A DNA stretch of 6,786 bases. Source: Holosporaceae bacterium. GTDB taxonomy: Bacteria > Pseudomonadota > Alphaproteobacteria > UBA3830. Location of the stretch: contig JAITRK010000070.1 of the NCBI GenBank assembly GCA_031288435.1, positions 1 through 6,786 on the forward strand. Reading direction: 5' to 3'. Both the position numbers and the translations under genes were made by a program. The notes under the pieces are model-generated. The model did not search any database. It was not told the origin of the DNA and was given only the letters and a program-made list of their open reading frames with translations. Below, piece by piece: positions 1-6,008 of this stretch (position 1 is its first letter; every line of letters begins with the position of its first letter).

Positions 1-36
1 AAAAACTCCTAGAGTATTATTAGCATTTTTTTTCAT
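1..36 (-). CDS. Possible start of a minus-strand gene leaving the window (partial)
   Basis: An ATG at 36-34 on the minus strand opens a frame that stays open for 12 codons to the window edge (MKKNANNTLGVF). An in-frame TGA lies a few codons upstream, so a gene in this frame would have to start here. A weak Shine-Dalgarno-like GAG sits 8 bases before the ATG, and the DNA upstream is AT-rich. The orientation matches the two minus-strand genes to the right. Twelve codons are too few to assign a family, and this may be a chance open frame. Confidence 0.25.
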   Translation of the reverse strand, partial: MKKNANNTLGVF

Positions 37-284
37 AATGTCAGCTCATTAAAATTACATAACCGCATTATTAGTGTGCCATAAAATAGTTAATTTTTTA
101 TGTAAATTTGCGTAAAAAACAAAAAATAATTATCACCTGGCGCACCTCATTTACCGGTTCGCATAATATCATGAAAAAGTTAAAGCATCGTCAATTTCTT
201 CTGCGACAGCGCCTACGCGTGAAGCAAGAGCCAAGGCGATCAGAACTGAATTCCCCACAAATTGCGGACAACCGTCAAGTTACA
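37..284. other. Intergenic stretch with no complete gene
   Basis: Positions 37-130 are strongly AT-rich and 130-284 are clearly richer in GC. No tRNA-like or transposase-like pattern was found. A plus-strand frame from a TTG at 108 to 302 encodes a very basic peptide, but it has no ribosome binding site and runs into the end of the opposing secreted-protein gene, so I do not call it. A short minus-strand open frame is listed separately. Plus-strand positions 257-269 form an imperfect palindrome (CCACAAATTGCGG) of unknown meaning. Confidence 0.5.
169..279 (-). pseudogene. Short coding-like remnant (36 codons)
   Basis: On the minus strand, between an in-frame TAA (282-280) and a TGA (171-169), there is a 36-codon open frame. 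Its translation looks protein-like: a hydrophobic Ala/Leu/Val-rich stretch (VLIALALASRVGAVA) followed by an acidic, helical-looking end (EEIDDALTF). A GTG at 258-256 could start a 29-residue peptide, but no Shine-Dalgarno sequence precedes it. It lies just downstream of the secreted-protein gene on the same strand. It may be the eroded tail of a former gene, a tiny gene, or chance. I do not recognise a family. Confidence 0.2.
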
Positions 285-812
285 CTACTCCGCGGGAACT
301 AAAGTAATTTTTACACTTCCAGTGTACGTATCGGCATATTTTTCTTTGTATTCGCTTTCGATTTTAAAGAAAAAACAGCTTTCTTGCTCGGCTACAAAAT
401 CATAAACCGGAGATTCTCTGGTGTCTTTACAAAGGCTTATGATTAATCTTTCATCATACACTGGATAAAAGTCCACCCAAAATGTTACGATATCAGGATT
501 ATAGTCATCACTTCCCTCTGCTTCAAATGTACTATCTATCTCTACGCTCCCTCTAAAAGGGCGATGATATTTTACATAGATTATTCGGTTACAGGTTTCC
601 GATGGGTCCCCATCTTCGCCAAGCAGCTCAACCTTTTTGGTTCTGCCAGTAATCTCAACATCTATGGCGGCCACAATTTTTGCTTCGACATTTACTTCTA
701 CTTCTGGCCCTCCAGCGATCCTTTTTTCCAGAGCGCACGCATCATCGCACAGCAAAATAGACGCCACACTGCATATAAGCAGAAACTTTTTACTAAAGTT
801 ACTAGCTCCCAT
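285..812 (-). CDS. Secreted/periplasmic protein of unknown function with signal peptide
   Basis: I chose the ATG at 812, giving 175 residues, because an ideal AAGGAG (826-821) lies 8 bases upstream. A GTG at 821 would extend the protein by three residues but overlaps that ribosome binding site. Residues 1-27 form a Sec signal peptide: Lys at 8-9, a hydrophobic core from about 10 to 22, and an A-C-A site for cleavage after Ala27. No good lipobox is present. The mature part (about 148 residues) is acidic and looks rich in beta strands, beginning with EVEVNVEAKIVAAIDVEI and ending with a G-S-V strand after ADTYT. This layout loosely recalls fimbrial or DUF4402/CS1-type beta-sandwich subunits, but that link is inference only. 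Three cysteines (74, 128, 146) remain after cleavage, so one disulfide is possible. It appears monocistronic, and no neighbour suggests a pathway. Confidence 0.72.
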   Translation of the reverse strand: MGASNFSKKFLLICSVASILLCDDACALEKRIAGGPEVEVNVEAKIVAAIDVEITGRTKKVELLGEDGDPSETCNRIIYVKYHRPFRGSVEIDSTFEAEGSDDYNPDIVTFWVDFYPVYDERLIISLCKDTRESPVYDFVAEQESCFFFKIESEYKEKYADTYTGSVKITLVPAE

Positions 813-1090
813 GTTTACCACTCCTTAAAACACAGCGTTGCCAAATGCGACAAGCAATACAGCCTTATGGTTACCACTTTTATAAACGGATGGCAATGCA
901 ATTTTGTTTTTTAACTATCTTGGCCGGAAAAACCAAGTGATGTAATAGCACCGCTGCATTGTGGCTTTTATACTTCCTCCATCTAACATCTTACTTGGGA
1001 TGGCGGAAGCGCCTAAAGGTTAACGTGTTTTTATAATTTGTTGATATTATGCGATAAAATAGTTAACAAAAATGTAGAATAGTTTCATTA
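813..1090. other. Intergenic region between the UvrA-like and secreted-protein genes
   Basis: These 278 bases separate two minus-strand genes and hold no recognised gene. The region should contain the promoter of the secreted-protein gene. A minus-strand TATAAA about 70 bases upstream of its start is a possible -10, but no good -35 accompanies it. Small inverted repeats are present: CTTGG/CCAAG (919-923 and 933-937), GGCG/CGCC (1002-1005 and 1010-1013) and CCATC/GATGG (979-983 and 999-1003). None is followed by a T-run on either strand that would make a clear terminator. Confidence 0.5.
821..826 (-). promoter_or_regulatory. Ribosome binding site fixing the start of the secreted-protein gene
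   Basis: AAGGAG on the minus strand lies 8 bases before the ATG at 812. It is the strongest Shine-Dalgarno match in the window and decides between that ATG and the GTG at 821, which would use part of the same motif. Confidence 0.7.
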
Positions 1091-3544
1091 TTATGACGAC
1101 GCTATCCATTTTGCGATCAGGCTTTGCGGATTTTTCACGATCTCGAACGGCTGTCCGGATGCGATAATTTTTCCTCCTTCCGGACCGCCTTTTTCTCCCA
1201 TTTCAATTACGTAGTCGGCGTTTTTGATGACATCAAGATCGTGTTCGATGACTACCACTGTTGCGCCGTTGGCAATCAAGATTCTCAGAGTGCGAAGCAA
1301 AACTTCAACATCTTTTGGATGTAATCCTATGGTGGGTTCGTCCAGCACAAACAGCGTATGATTATGTACCCTGTTGATTTCCATTGATAGTCTCATGCGC
1401 TGCGCTTCTCCTCCGGAAAGTTCCGGCGTTCCTTCCCCCAACGTTAGGTATCCGAGGCCTATTTGCTCCATGTTGATCAGTCTCTTTTGGATATTTGGTT
1501 CCTCTGCGAAAAATTTGATGGCCTCGTTGATCGTCATTGCCAGCACATCGACGATGGATTTTCCTTTGTAGAGGATTCTGGCGATTTTTGCGGCGTAGCG
1601 GGTTCCGTTGCAATCGGAGCAGGGAACGGAAAGATCCGGCAGGTACTGTATATCTATGTCCATTTCGCCAAGTCCTTCGCAGACCGGACATCTTCCCTGG
1701 ACGTTGTTATATGAAAACCAGCTTTCGGTATATTTCTCGGCGATGGCTCCAGCTGTGCCAGCGAAAAGCTTGCGTATCAAATCGAAAATTCCGGTGTATG
1801 TGGCCACGGTGGATCGGCTGTTTTTACCTATGGGAGACGCGTCGACGAATTGCACGTTTTTGACGTGGGCTGTCTCCAGTTTTTCTATGAAATCCGGAAG
1901 GTTTCCACAGGCGCGAACGGCTTCCATCAGGCATTCAAGAACCAATGTCGTTTTTCCCGATCCGGAAACTCCGGCAACTACAGACAATTTGTTAATAGGA
2001 AACCGTGCAGTCAAGTTTCTCAGATTAAATTTCTCTTTTACGTAGATTTCCATTGCTCCGTGTTCGAAAACGTCGCCCTGCGGTCTGACTTGGTAATTGC
2101 CATCTTCCTTTGCCAGATATGGCCCGATGATCGAATTTTCGTTTGCGGTAATTTCCAGTGGACTTCCGCTGCATATTATCTGTCCGCCGTTTTCTCCGGC
2201 CCAGGGGCCCATCTCGATCAGGTAATCCGCTTCCTTCAGCAGGAGAGTATTATGATCCACAAAAAGTACCGTATTTCCGTTTTCAGCAAGATAGCGGATT
2301 GATTTTACAATTCCCTCGATGTTGATTGGATGCAGCCCAATGGATGGCTCGTCGAATACGTACAGCACGCCGGTGGTGTCGTTCTGAATGATTTTTGCCA
2401 GTTGAATCCTCTGGAGCTCGCCGTTGGAGAGCGAATTGCCAAGCCTATCTACCGCAAGATAGGAAACGCCCAGTAAATTCAGCACCTCAAGCTTAATATT
2501 TAGTTCTCCCAATAGTTCTGCTGCGATTTTTTCCACTCCTGGAGGCGGATTGCTCGCCAATTTTTCCGAAAAAGCGCATAGTTCTTTTATGGAGAGGGAA
2601 GATGCCTCGCCTATGTTATAGCCGCATAGTCTGCTGGCCAGGGTGCGGGCGTTTATCCGACTGCCACCGCATTCTGAGCATATTTCTGCATCGAAATATC
2701 TCTCAACCTTGGATAAAGTAACTTCGCTGGAGCTTTTGGAGCTGTTCATAACCGCAAGATAGGCGTTTTCGTAATTTATATTCAGCGGAATGGCCTTTCC
2801 TTTGTCGTTGGTGTAGATCACCTGGTGAATGCCTTCTTCGCCGTGCAGGAGTATATGTTTTTCTTCGTCGCTGAGATCTTTGTATGGAACGTCGATGCGC
2901 ACTCCCAATTCTTTGGCGATGAGCGGATTAAGAGTACGTCCCATCATGCGCCATGGAGAAATCGCTCCCTGTTCCACCGTTAGATTTTCATCCGGAACTA
3001 ATTTTTTTGGATTTATGACTCGCACAAACCCGAGTCCCTCGCATTTACCGCAGGCTCCGCCGGAATTGAAGGAAAATGATTCGGCGCTGGGCAGTGGGAA
3101 CCGCGCTCCACATTGCAGACAGCAGATAGATTCCCAATCCCTGATCCCTTCGACGGACGGTTCCACCAGATGACCGTTGGGACACGGATGACTTCCAAGG
3201 CGCGAGAACATCAGGCGGATAACGTTAAGCGTCTCTGTCATGGTACCGACGGTGCTTCGGACGCCAGGAATGGCGGGGCGTTGGCGCAGCGCGATTGTGG
3301 ACGGCAGGTAGCGGATCGAATCTATTTTCGCCTTTTTCGGCTGAGAAATACGCCTTTTGGAATAGGCGGATAACGCGTTCAAATACTTGCGAAATCCTTC
3401 AGAATATAAAACACCAAGTGCCAAAGAACTTTTTCCGGAGCCGGATACGCCGCAGATACCAACAATTTTTCCCAGAGGAATATCAACGTCAATATTCTTC
3501 AGATTATTAACCCGAGCACCTCTTATCTCAATAAATTGCGGCAT
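1091..3544 (-). CDS. UvrA-family ABC ATPase lacking the UvrB-binding domain (UvrA2-like)
   Basis: This is a DNA-binding tandem ABC ATPase of the UvrA family. I prefer the ATG at 3544 (817 residues): GGA lies 7 bases upstream, and the UvrA core begins at once (IEIRGARVNNLKNI). A TTG at 3556 would add four residues but lacks a ribosome binding site. First ATPase half: Walker A GVSGSGKSS (32-40), zinc-module cysteines 142/145 and 165/168, a CxxC at 289/292, signature LSNGELQR (372-379), and Walker B with D398-E399. Second half: Walker A GVSGSGKTT (525-533), zinc cysteines 619/622 and 642/645, signature LSGGEAQR (709-716), D735-E736 and His768. Canonical UvrA has about 940 residues. Here the step from TVGTMTE (99-105) to the first zinc module is only about 40 residues, so the UvrB-binding insertion is missing. 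The altered first signature also fits UvrA2 proteins, some of which (such as DrrC) act in resistance to DNA-binding drugs. It probably does not deliver UvrB in standard repair. Its substrate is unknown. Confidence 0.93.
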   Translation of the reverse strand: MPQFIEIRGARVNNLKNIDVDIPLGKIVGICGVSGSGKSSLALGVLYSEGFRKYLNALSAYSKRRISQPKKAKIDSIRYLPSTIALRQRPAIPGVRSTVGTMTETLNVIRLMFSRLGSHPCPNGHLVEPSVEGIRDWESICCLQCGARFPLPSAESFSFNSGGACGKCEGLGFVRVINPKKLVPDENLTVEQGAISPWRMMGRTLNPLIAKELGVRIDVPYKDLSDEEKHILLHGEEGIHQVIYTNDKGKAIPLNINYENAYLAVMNSSKSSSEVTLSKVERYFDAEICSECGGSRINARTLASRLCGYNIGEASSLSIKELCAFSEKLASNPPPGVEKIAAELLGELNIKLEVLNLLGVSYLAVDRLGNSLSNGELQRIQLAKIIQNDTTGVLYVFDEPSIGLHPINIEGIVKSIRYLAENGNTVLFVDHNTLLLKEADYLIEMGPWAGENGGQIICSGSPLEITANENSIIGPYLAKEDGNYQVRPQGDVFEHGAMEIYVKEKFNLRNLTARFPINKLSVVAGVSGSGKTTLVLECLMEAVRACGNLPDFIEKLETAHVKNVQFVDASPIGKNSRSTVATYTGIFDLIRKLFAGTAGAIAEKYTESWFSYNNVQGRCPVCEGLGEMDIDIQYLPDLSVPCSDCNGTRYAAKIARILYKGKSIVDVLAMTINEAIKFFAEEPNIQKRLINMEQIGLGYLTLGEGTPELSGGEAQRMRLSMEINRVHNHTLFVLDEPTIGLHPKDVEVLLRTLRILIANGATVVVIEHDLDVIKNADYVIEMGEKGGPEGGKIIASGQPFEIVKNPQSLIAKWIASS

Positions 3545-3693
3545 TGTTGTATCCAAATAAAATTTTCATATTTATAGAGCCTACGAACTCATAATTCATT
3601 TGCAGTTTACCATAGAAAGTCCGGCGGATTATTTACTTTTTTTCTGTAAAATGATAAATCTGTGGCGACGATTTAAACGTTGGGAGAATTTTT
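3545..3693. promoter_or_regulatory. Divergent intergenic region: promoters for the UvrA-like gene and the dapA operon
   Basis: Two genes transcribed away from each other leave 149 bases that should hold both promoters. For dapA, TTTACT (3632-3637) followed after 15 bases by GATAAA (3653-3658), or after 17 bases by TAAATC (3655-3660), is a weak candidate. For the minus-strand gene, a TATAAA about 25 bases upstream of the start is a possible -10 without a matching -35. The existence of promoters here follows from gene arrangement; the exact boxes are guesses. No operator-like palindrome stands out. Confidence 0.35.
3682..3686 (+). promoter_or_regulatory. Ribosome binding site of dapA
   Basis: GGGAG lies 7 bases upstream of the ATG at 3694 and supports that start. 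Confidence 0.65.
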
Positions 3694-4563
3694 ATGTTTC
3701 ATGGTTATTTTGCGGCAGTGGTCACCCCTTTCAGTGACTGCGTCATAGATTTTAACGCTTTCGAGAAGTATATGCTTTACATTGCAACCTCTGGTGTATC
3801 AGGAGCGGTCGTGGGAGCAAGCACCGGCGAGGCGCTTTCATTATCGCCGACCGAAAAAATAGAGCTAAGCTCCGTTGCAGCTAGAATAGTAAATGGGAAA
3901 ATCAAAATTATCGCCGGTATTATGGAACCAACCACGGATGGTTGTCTAGAATTGATGAAAAATTTGGAAAAGCACGTCGACGGGTTTCTGTGCATATGCC
4001 CGTATTTTGCTAAACCGTCCCAGGAGCAAATCTATCTACACCTGCAACGACTTAGCTTGTCGACTACCAAGAGTATAATCGTCTATAACAATCCGTTTAG
4101 AACATGTTCAAAGATAGACTTCGATACGCTGCAAAAACTGACGGAACTGAATAATGTGGTTGCCATCAAGGACTGTGTCAGCGATATGTCCGTGGTTACG
4201 TCCCAAAAGATGCGCCTAAAAGAAAATTTCGCTTTTCTCACCGGCATTGACAATACTGCCTGCGGAGCGCTGGCCATGGGAGCAGATGGAGTCGTATCCG
4301 TCAGCGCCAACGTCATGCCAGAGATGTGCGTAAAGCTATATAATGCATTCCGCAAAGGCGATATGGAGCGATTCGCTCCGCTACGGGATATGTTGCATCC
4401 GCTGCATGAATTAATGTTTGCGGCTCCGAGTCCGGCTCCGGTAAAGTATGCTCTCAGTAAAATGGGATATATGTCAGACGAATTGCGAGCTCCGCTGACG
4501 CCAATTAACACTGATCTTAGAGCAAAAATCGACGATTTTCTAAAGAAGGCGGCGCTAATCTAA
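3694..4563 (+). CDS. dapA: 4-hydroxy-tetrahydrodipicolinate synthase
   Basis: DapA condenses pyruvate with aspartate semialdehyde, the first committed step of the diaminopimelate/lysine pathway, in the cytoplasm. The 289-residue length is normal and the class I aldolase barrel aligns throughout. The Schiff-base lysine is K159 (VAIKD), the catalytic Tyr is Y131, and R136 (YNNPFRT) binds the aspartate semialdehyde carboxylate. The GTTGE loop is present as ASTGE (42-46), with Ser43 for the first Thr. The motif PYYNxPSQE reads PYFAKPSQE (103-111), so the Tyr that enters the partner subunit's active site (Y107 in E. coli) is Phe105. Residues matching the E. coli lysine-feedback site (H53, H56, N80, E84) are not conserved, so feedback inhibition is probably absent. 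It is the first gene of a coupled operon with smpB: its TAA shares one base with the smpB ATG. A related pyruvate-dependent aldolase is possible but less likely, because the ASTGE, FRT and PSQE motifs fit DapA. Confidence 0.9.
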   Translation: MFHGYFAAVVTPFSDCVIDFNAFEKYMLYIATSGVSGAVVGASTGEALSLSPTEKIELSSVAARIVNGKIKIIAGIMEPTTDGCLELMKNLEKHVDGFLCICPYFAKPSQEQIYLHLQRLSLSTTKSIIVYNNPFRTCSKIDFDTLQKLTELNNVVAIKDCVSDMSVVTSQKMRLKENFAFLTGIDNTACGALAMGADGVVSVSANVMPEMCVKLYNAFRKGDMERFAPLRDMLHPLHELMFAAPSPAPVKYALSKMGYMSDELRAPLTPINTDLRAKIDDFLKKAALI

Positions 4564-5033
4564 TGGCAGAGTATAAGGAAATAGGGTTCAATAAAAAAGC
4601 GTCCTATGACTACGAAATATTGGAGAAATTCGAGGTTGGAATTGTGCTTGCCGGCAGTGAAGCGAAGTCGCTGAGAAATTGTCGCGTAAGCCTAGGAGAA
4701 TCCTACGCAGGATTGTCCAAAAATAATGAGGTATTCCTGTACCAACTGCATATTCCTGAATATAAACTGGCGCATCAGGCGAATCATGCTCCAAGGAGAA
4801 ATAGAAAACTTTTGCTGCACAAACGGCAAATAACCAAGCTCATTGGCCAATTAAAAAGAGGCGGCTACTCGCTGATCCCCATCAGCATATACTTTAACGA
4901 AAATGGCTTTGTGAAAGTATCTCTTGGACTTGGAAGAGGGAAAAAGAACATAGACAAACGAGAAACCATTAAGCGAAGAGAATGGGATCGCCAGAAAAAT
5001 AGAATATTGAAAAACAATATAAAATCCAGATGA
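4563..5033 (+). CDS. smpB: SsrA-binding protein SmpB
   Basis: SmpB binds tmRNA (SsrA) and brings it to stalled ribosomes, where its C-terminal tail occupies the empty mRNA channel during trans-translation. The 156-residue length is typical. Diagnostic segments occur in order: NKKASYDYEI (10-19), SEAKSLR (32-38) with the tmRNA-contacting Glu at 33, NHAPRRNRKLLLHKRQI (74-90), LIPISIYF (104-111) and the basic tail GKKNIDKR (126-133), followed by IKRREWDRQKNRILKN. In the tail, the residue two after GKK, aligned to E. coli His136, is Ile130, where His or Tyr is usual. The ATG overlaps the dapA stop (TAATG) and has no close Shine-Dalgarno, which suggests translational reinitiation. The stop overlaps the next start as ATGA. 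The tmRNA gene itself is not in this window. Confidence 0.96.
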   Translation: MAEYKEIGFNKKASYDYEILEKFEVGIVLAGSEAKSLRNCRVSLGESYAGLSKNNEVFLYQLHIPEYKLAHQANHAPRRNRKLLLHKRQITKLIGQLKRGGYSLIPISIYFNENGFVKVSLGLGRGKKNIDKRETIKRREWDRQKNRILKNNIKSR

Positions 5034-5851
5034 TTTTTTCTGTAAAAAGTAAGACGTTTCTCGTTGGCGAGTACGCCGTGCTATTCGGTGGCAGGGCTGT
5101 ACTGTTGGCTACAGATCCGGAGTTTCAATTAGTTGTCAGTAAAATAGATTCTCGCGAAGCAATTTTAACAGGCATGGCCGAATTTTCTCCAGGCTTTTTG
5201 TTTTTTCAAAAATATAGAAGAGTATTCGACCATCTGGAAATAAAATTTCTGGATCCACATGACGGACGTGGCGGATTCGGAGCCTCCAGCGCGCAATATG
5301 TTCTACTGCATAAATTGTATGCACATCTGACCGGCGAGCCAATTCGGTTGGAAGCTTTTCTTATGGAGTACAGGTCTTTCGCCCGCGGGCGCGTGGCTCC
5401 CAGCGGAGCTGATTGCGTTCTGCAGCTATACAATCGACACGTATATTTCGATAGCCGGAGCAATCATCTGGAAACGCTAGACTGGAATTTCCCAGACGTG
5501 GAGTTTGCCATTTTCAGAACGAGTATCAAGGTACAAACCCATAATCACATACAAAACTTGCCGCCAATCGACGTATCAGACCTAAACGTCTATGTGGATG
5601 GCGTAAAAGAAAGTTTCCTGCTGGAGAATGCCGAAATGCTATGCGAAAACGTCATAAACTTTTCCCGCGCGCTGAGCGAAAAAAAGTTGGCTGTAGGGGA
5701 GGGTAGTGCTGCGATTAATTTACTTCTACGTACAAACGGCGTGCTGGCAGCGAAGGGATGCGGCGCAATGCTGGCGGATACAATTGTCGTGATTTTCCAA
5801 AAAAGAGAAAAAAAGATTGTTCTGGAAACCATAGAAGCCTTGACGAAATAA
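5030..5851 (+). CDS. GHMP-family kinase, mevalonate/phosphomevalonate-kinase-like
   Basis: A 273-residue cytoplasmic small-molecule kinase of the GHMP superfamily (galactose, homoserine, mevalonate and phosphomevalonate kinases). Motif 1 is SKTFLVGEYAVLFGG (7-21). The GEY form is more like phosphomevalonate kinase than mevalonate kinase, which usually has GEH. Motif 2, the ATP phosphate loop, is GGFGASSAQ (81-89). SGAD (125-128) supplies a likely catalytic or substrate-binding Asp. Motif 3 is degenerate: KGCGAMLAD (242-250), where most members have a GAGGG-like run. The protein is shorter than most characterised members (about 300-370 residues). The ATG overlaps the smpB stop as ATGA with no Shine-Dalgarno of its own, so it is coupled to dapA-smpB. 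No other isoprenoid gene is in view, so the substrate is unproven. A role in a mevalonate route or in isoprenoid salvage is inference. Confidence 0.8.
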   Translation: MIFSVKSKTFLVGEYAVLFGGRAVLLATDPEFQLVVSKIDSREAILTGMAEFSPGFLFFQKYRRVFDHLEIKFLDPHDGRGGFGASSAQYVLLHKLYAHLTGEPIRLEAFLMEYRSFARGRVAPSGADCVLQLYNRHVYFDSRSNHLETLDWNFPDVEFAIFRTSIKVQTHNHIQNLPPIDVSDLNVYVDGVKESFLLENAEMLCENVINFSRALSEKKLAVGEGSAAINLLLRTNGVLAAKGCGAMLADTIVVIFQKREKKIVLETIEALTK

Positions 5852-5945
5852 GATATTACCTGGACAAAAATAAAAAAAAGTCGACGAAGCAAAAATTAAC
5901 TTTTTATAAATCTTTTTGCCTTATTATACTTTTTATTTGGTTCCG

Positions 5946-5991
5946 TGGCTAAGTTGCTTCGAGCTTTTGCAACCTGTCATTGAGCCAGGTT
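5946..5991 (+). promoter_or_regulatory. Overlapping inverted repeats in the 5' leader of the cold-shock gene
   Basis: Two hairpins that cannot form together are visible. One pairs GTTGC (5953-5957) with GCAAC (5969-5973) and can be enclosed by TGGCT (5946-5950) with AGCCA (5983-5987). The other pairs AACCTG (5971-5976) with CAGGTT (5986-5991) around a 9-base loop. The arms share AAC at 5971-5973, so the folds compete. They sit 14 bases upstream of the Shine-Dalgarno of a cold-shock gene. Structured, temperature-responsive leaders are known for E. coli cspA; a similar role here is inference. Confidence 0.35.
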
Positions 5992-6004
5992 ATATCAGTC
6001 ATTA

Positions 6005-6008
6005 GAGG
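6005..6008 (+). promoter_or_regulatory. Ribosome binding site deciding the cold-shock protein start
   Basis: GAGG lies 7 bases before the ATG at 6016 and 4 bases before an ATG at 6013. The usual spacing favours 6016. The in-frame TTG at 5980 lies upstream of this site, within the inverted-repeat region, and is unlikely to be used. Confidence 0.55.

Noticed and set aside
108..302. Plus-strand frame for a very basic 64-residue peptide
   Set aside because: It starts at TTG with no ribosome binding site, overlaps the 3' end of the well-supported secreted-protein gene, and shows no recognisable motif.
564..914. Plus-strand open frame of 116 codons
   Set aside because: It mostly lies antisense to the secreted-protein gene, whose signal peptide and ribosome binding site are convincing; its own translation shows no family features.
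919..937. CTTGG/CCAAG inverted repeat as a terminator
   Set aside because: The stem is only 5 bp and no T-run follows it on either strand.
915..959. Minus-strand 14-codon frame (MQRCYYITWFFRPR), rich in aromatic residues and resembling an attenuator leader peptide
   Set aside because: No well-spaced Shine-Dalgarno, no following terminator hairpin with a T-run, and the downstream gene is not an amino-acid biosynthesis gene.
1362..2302. Several open frames of 65-150 codons overlapping the UvrA-like gene in other frames
   Set aside because: They are shadows of a gene with complete, ordered ABC and zinc motifs; their translations are compositionally odd and lack start signals.
3544..3556. TTG at 3556 as the start of the UvrA-like protein
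   Set aside because: No ribosome binding site precedes it, whereas the ATG at 3544 has GGA at suitable spacing and directly begins the conserved UvrA core.
4083..4511. Minus-strand open frame of 142 codons
   Set aside because: It is antisense to dapA, which has intact catalytic motifs; the reverse frame shows no family signal.
5889..5919. GCAAAAA/TTTTTGC repeat as an intrinsic terminator of the dapA operon
   Set aside because: The stem is nearly all A/T with a 17-base loop and no uninterrupted T-run after it, so it is only noted within the leader entry.
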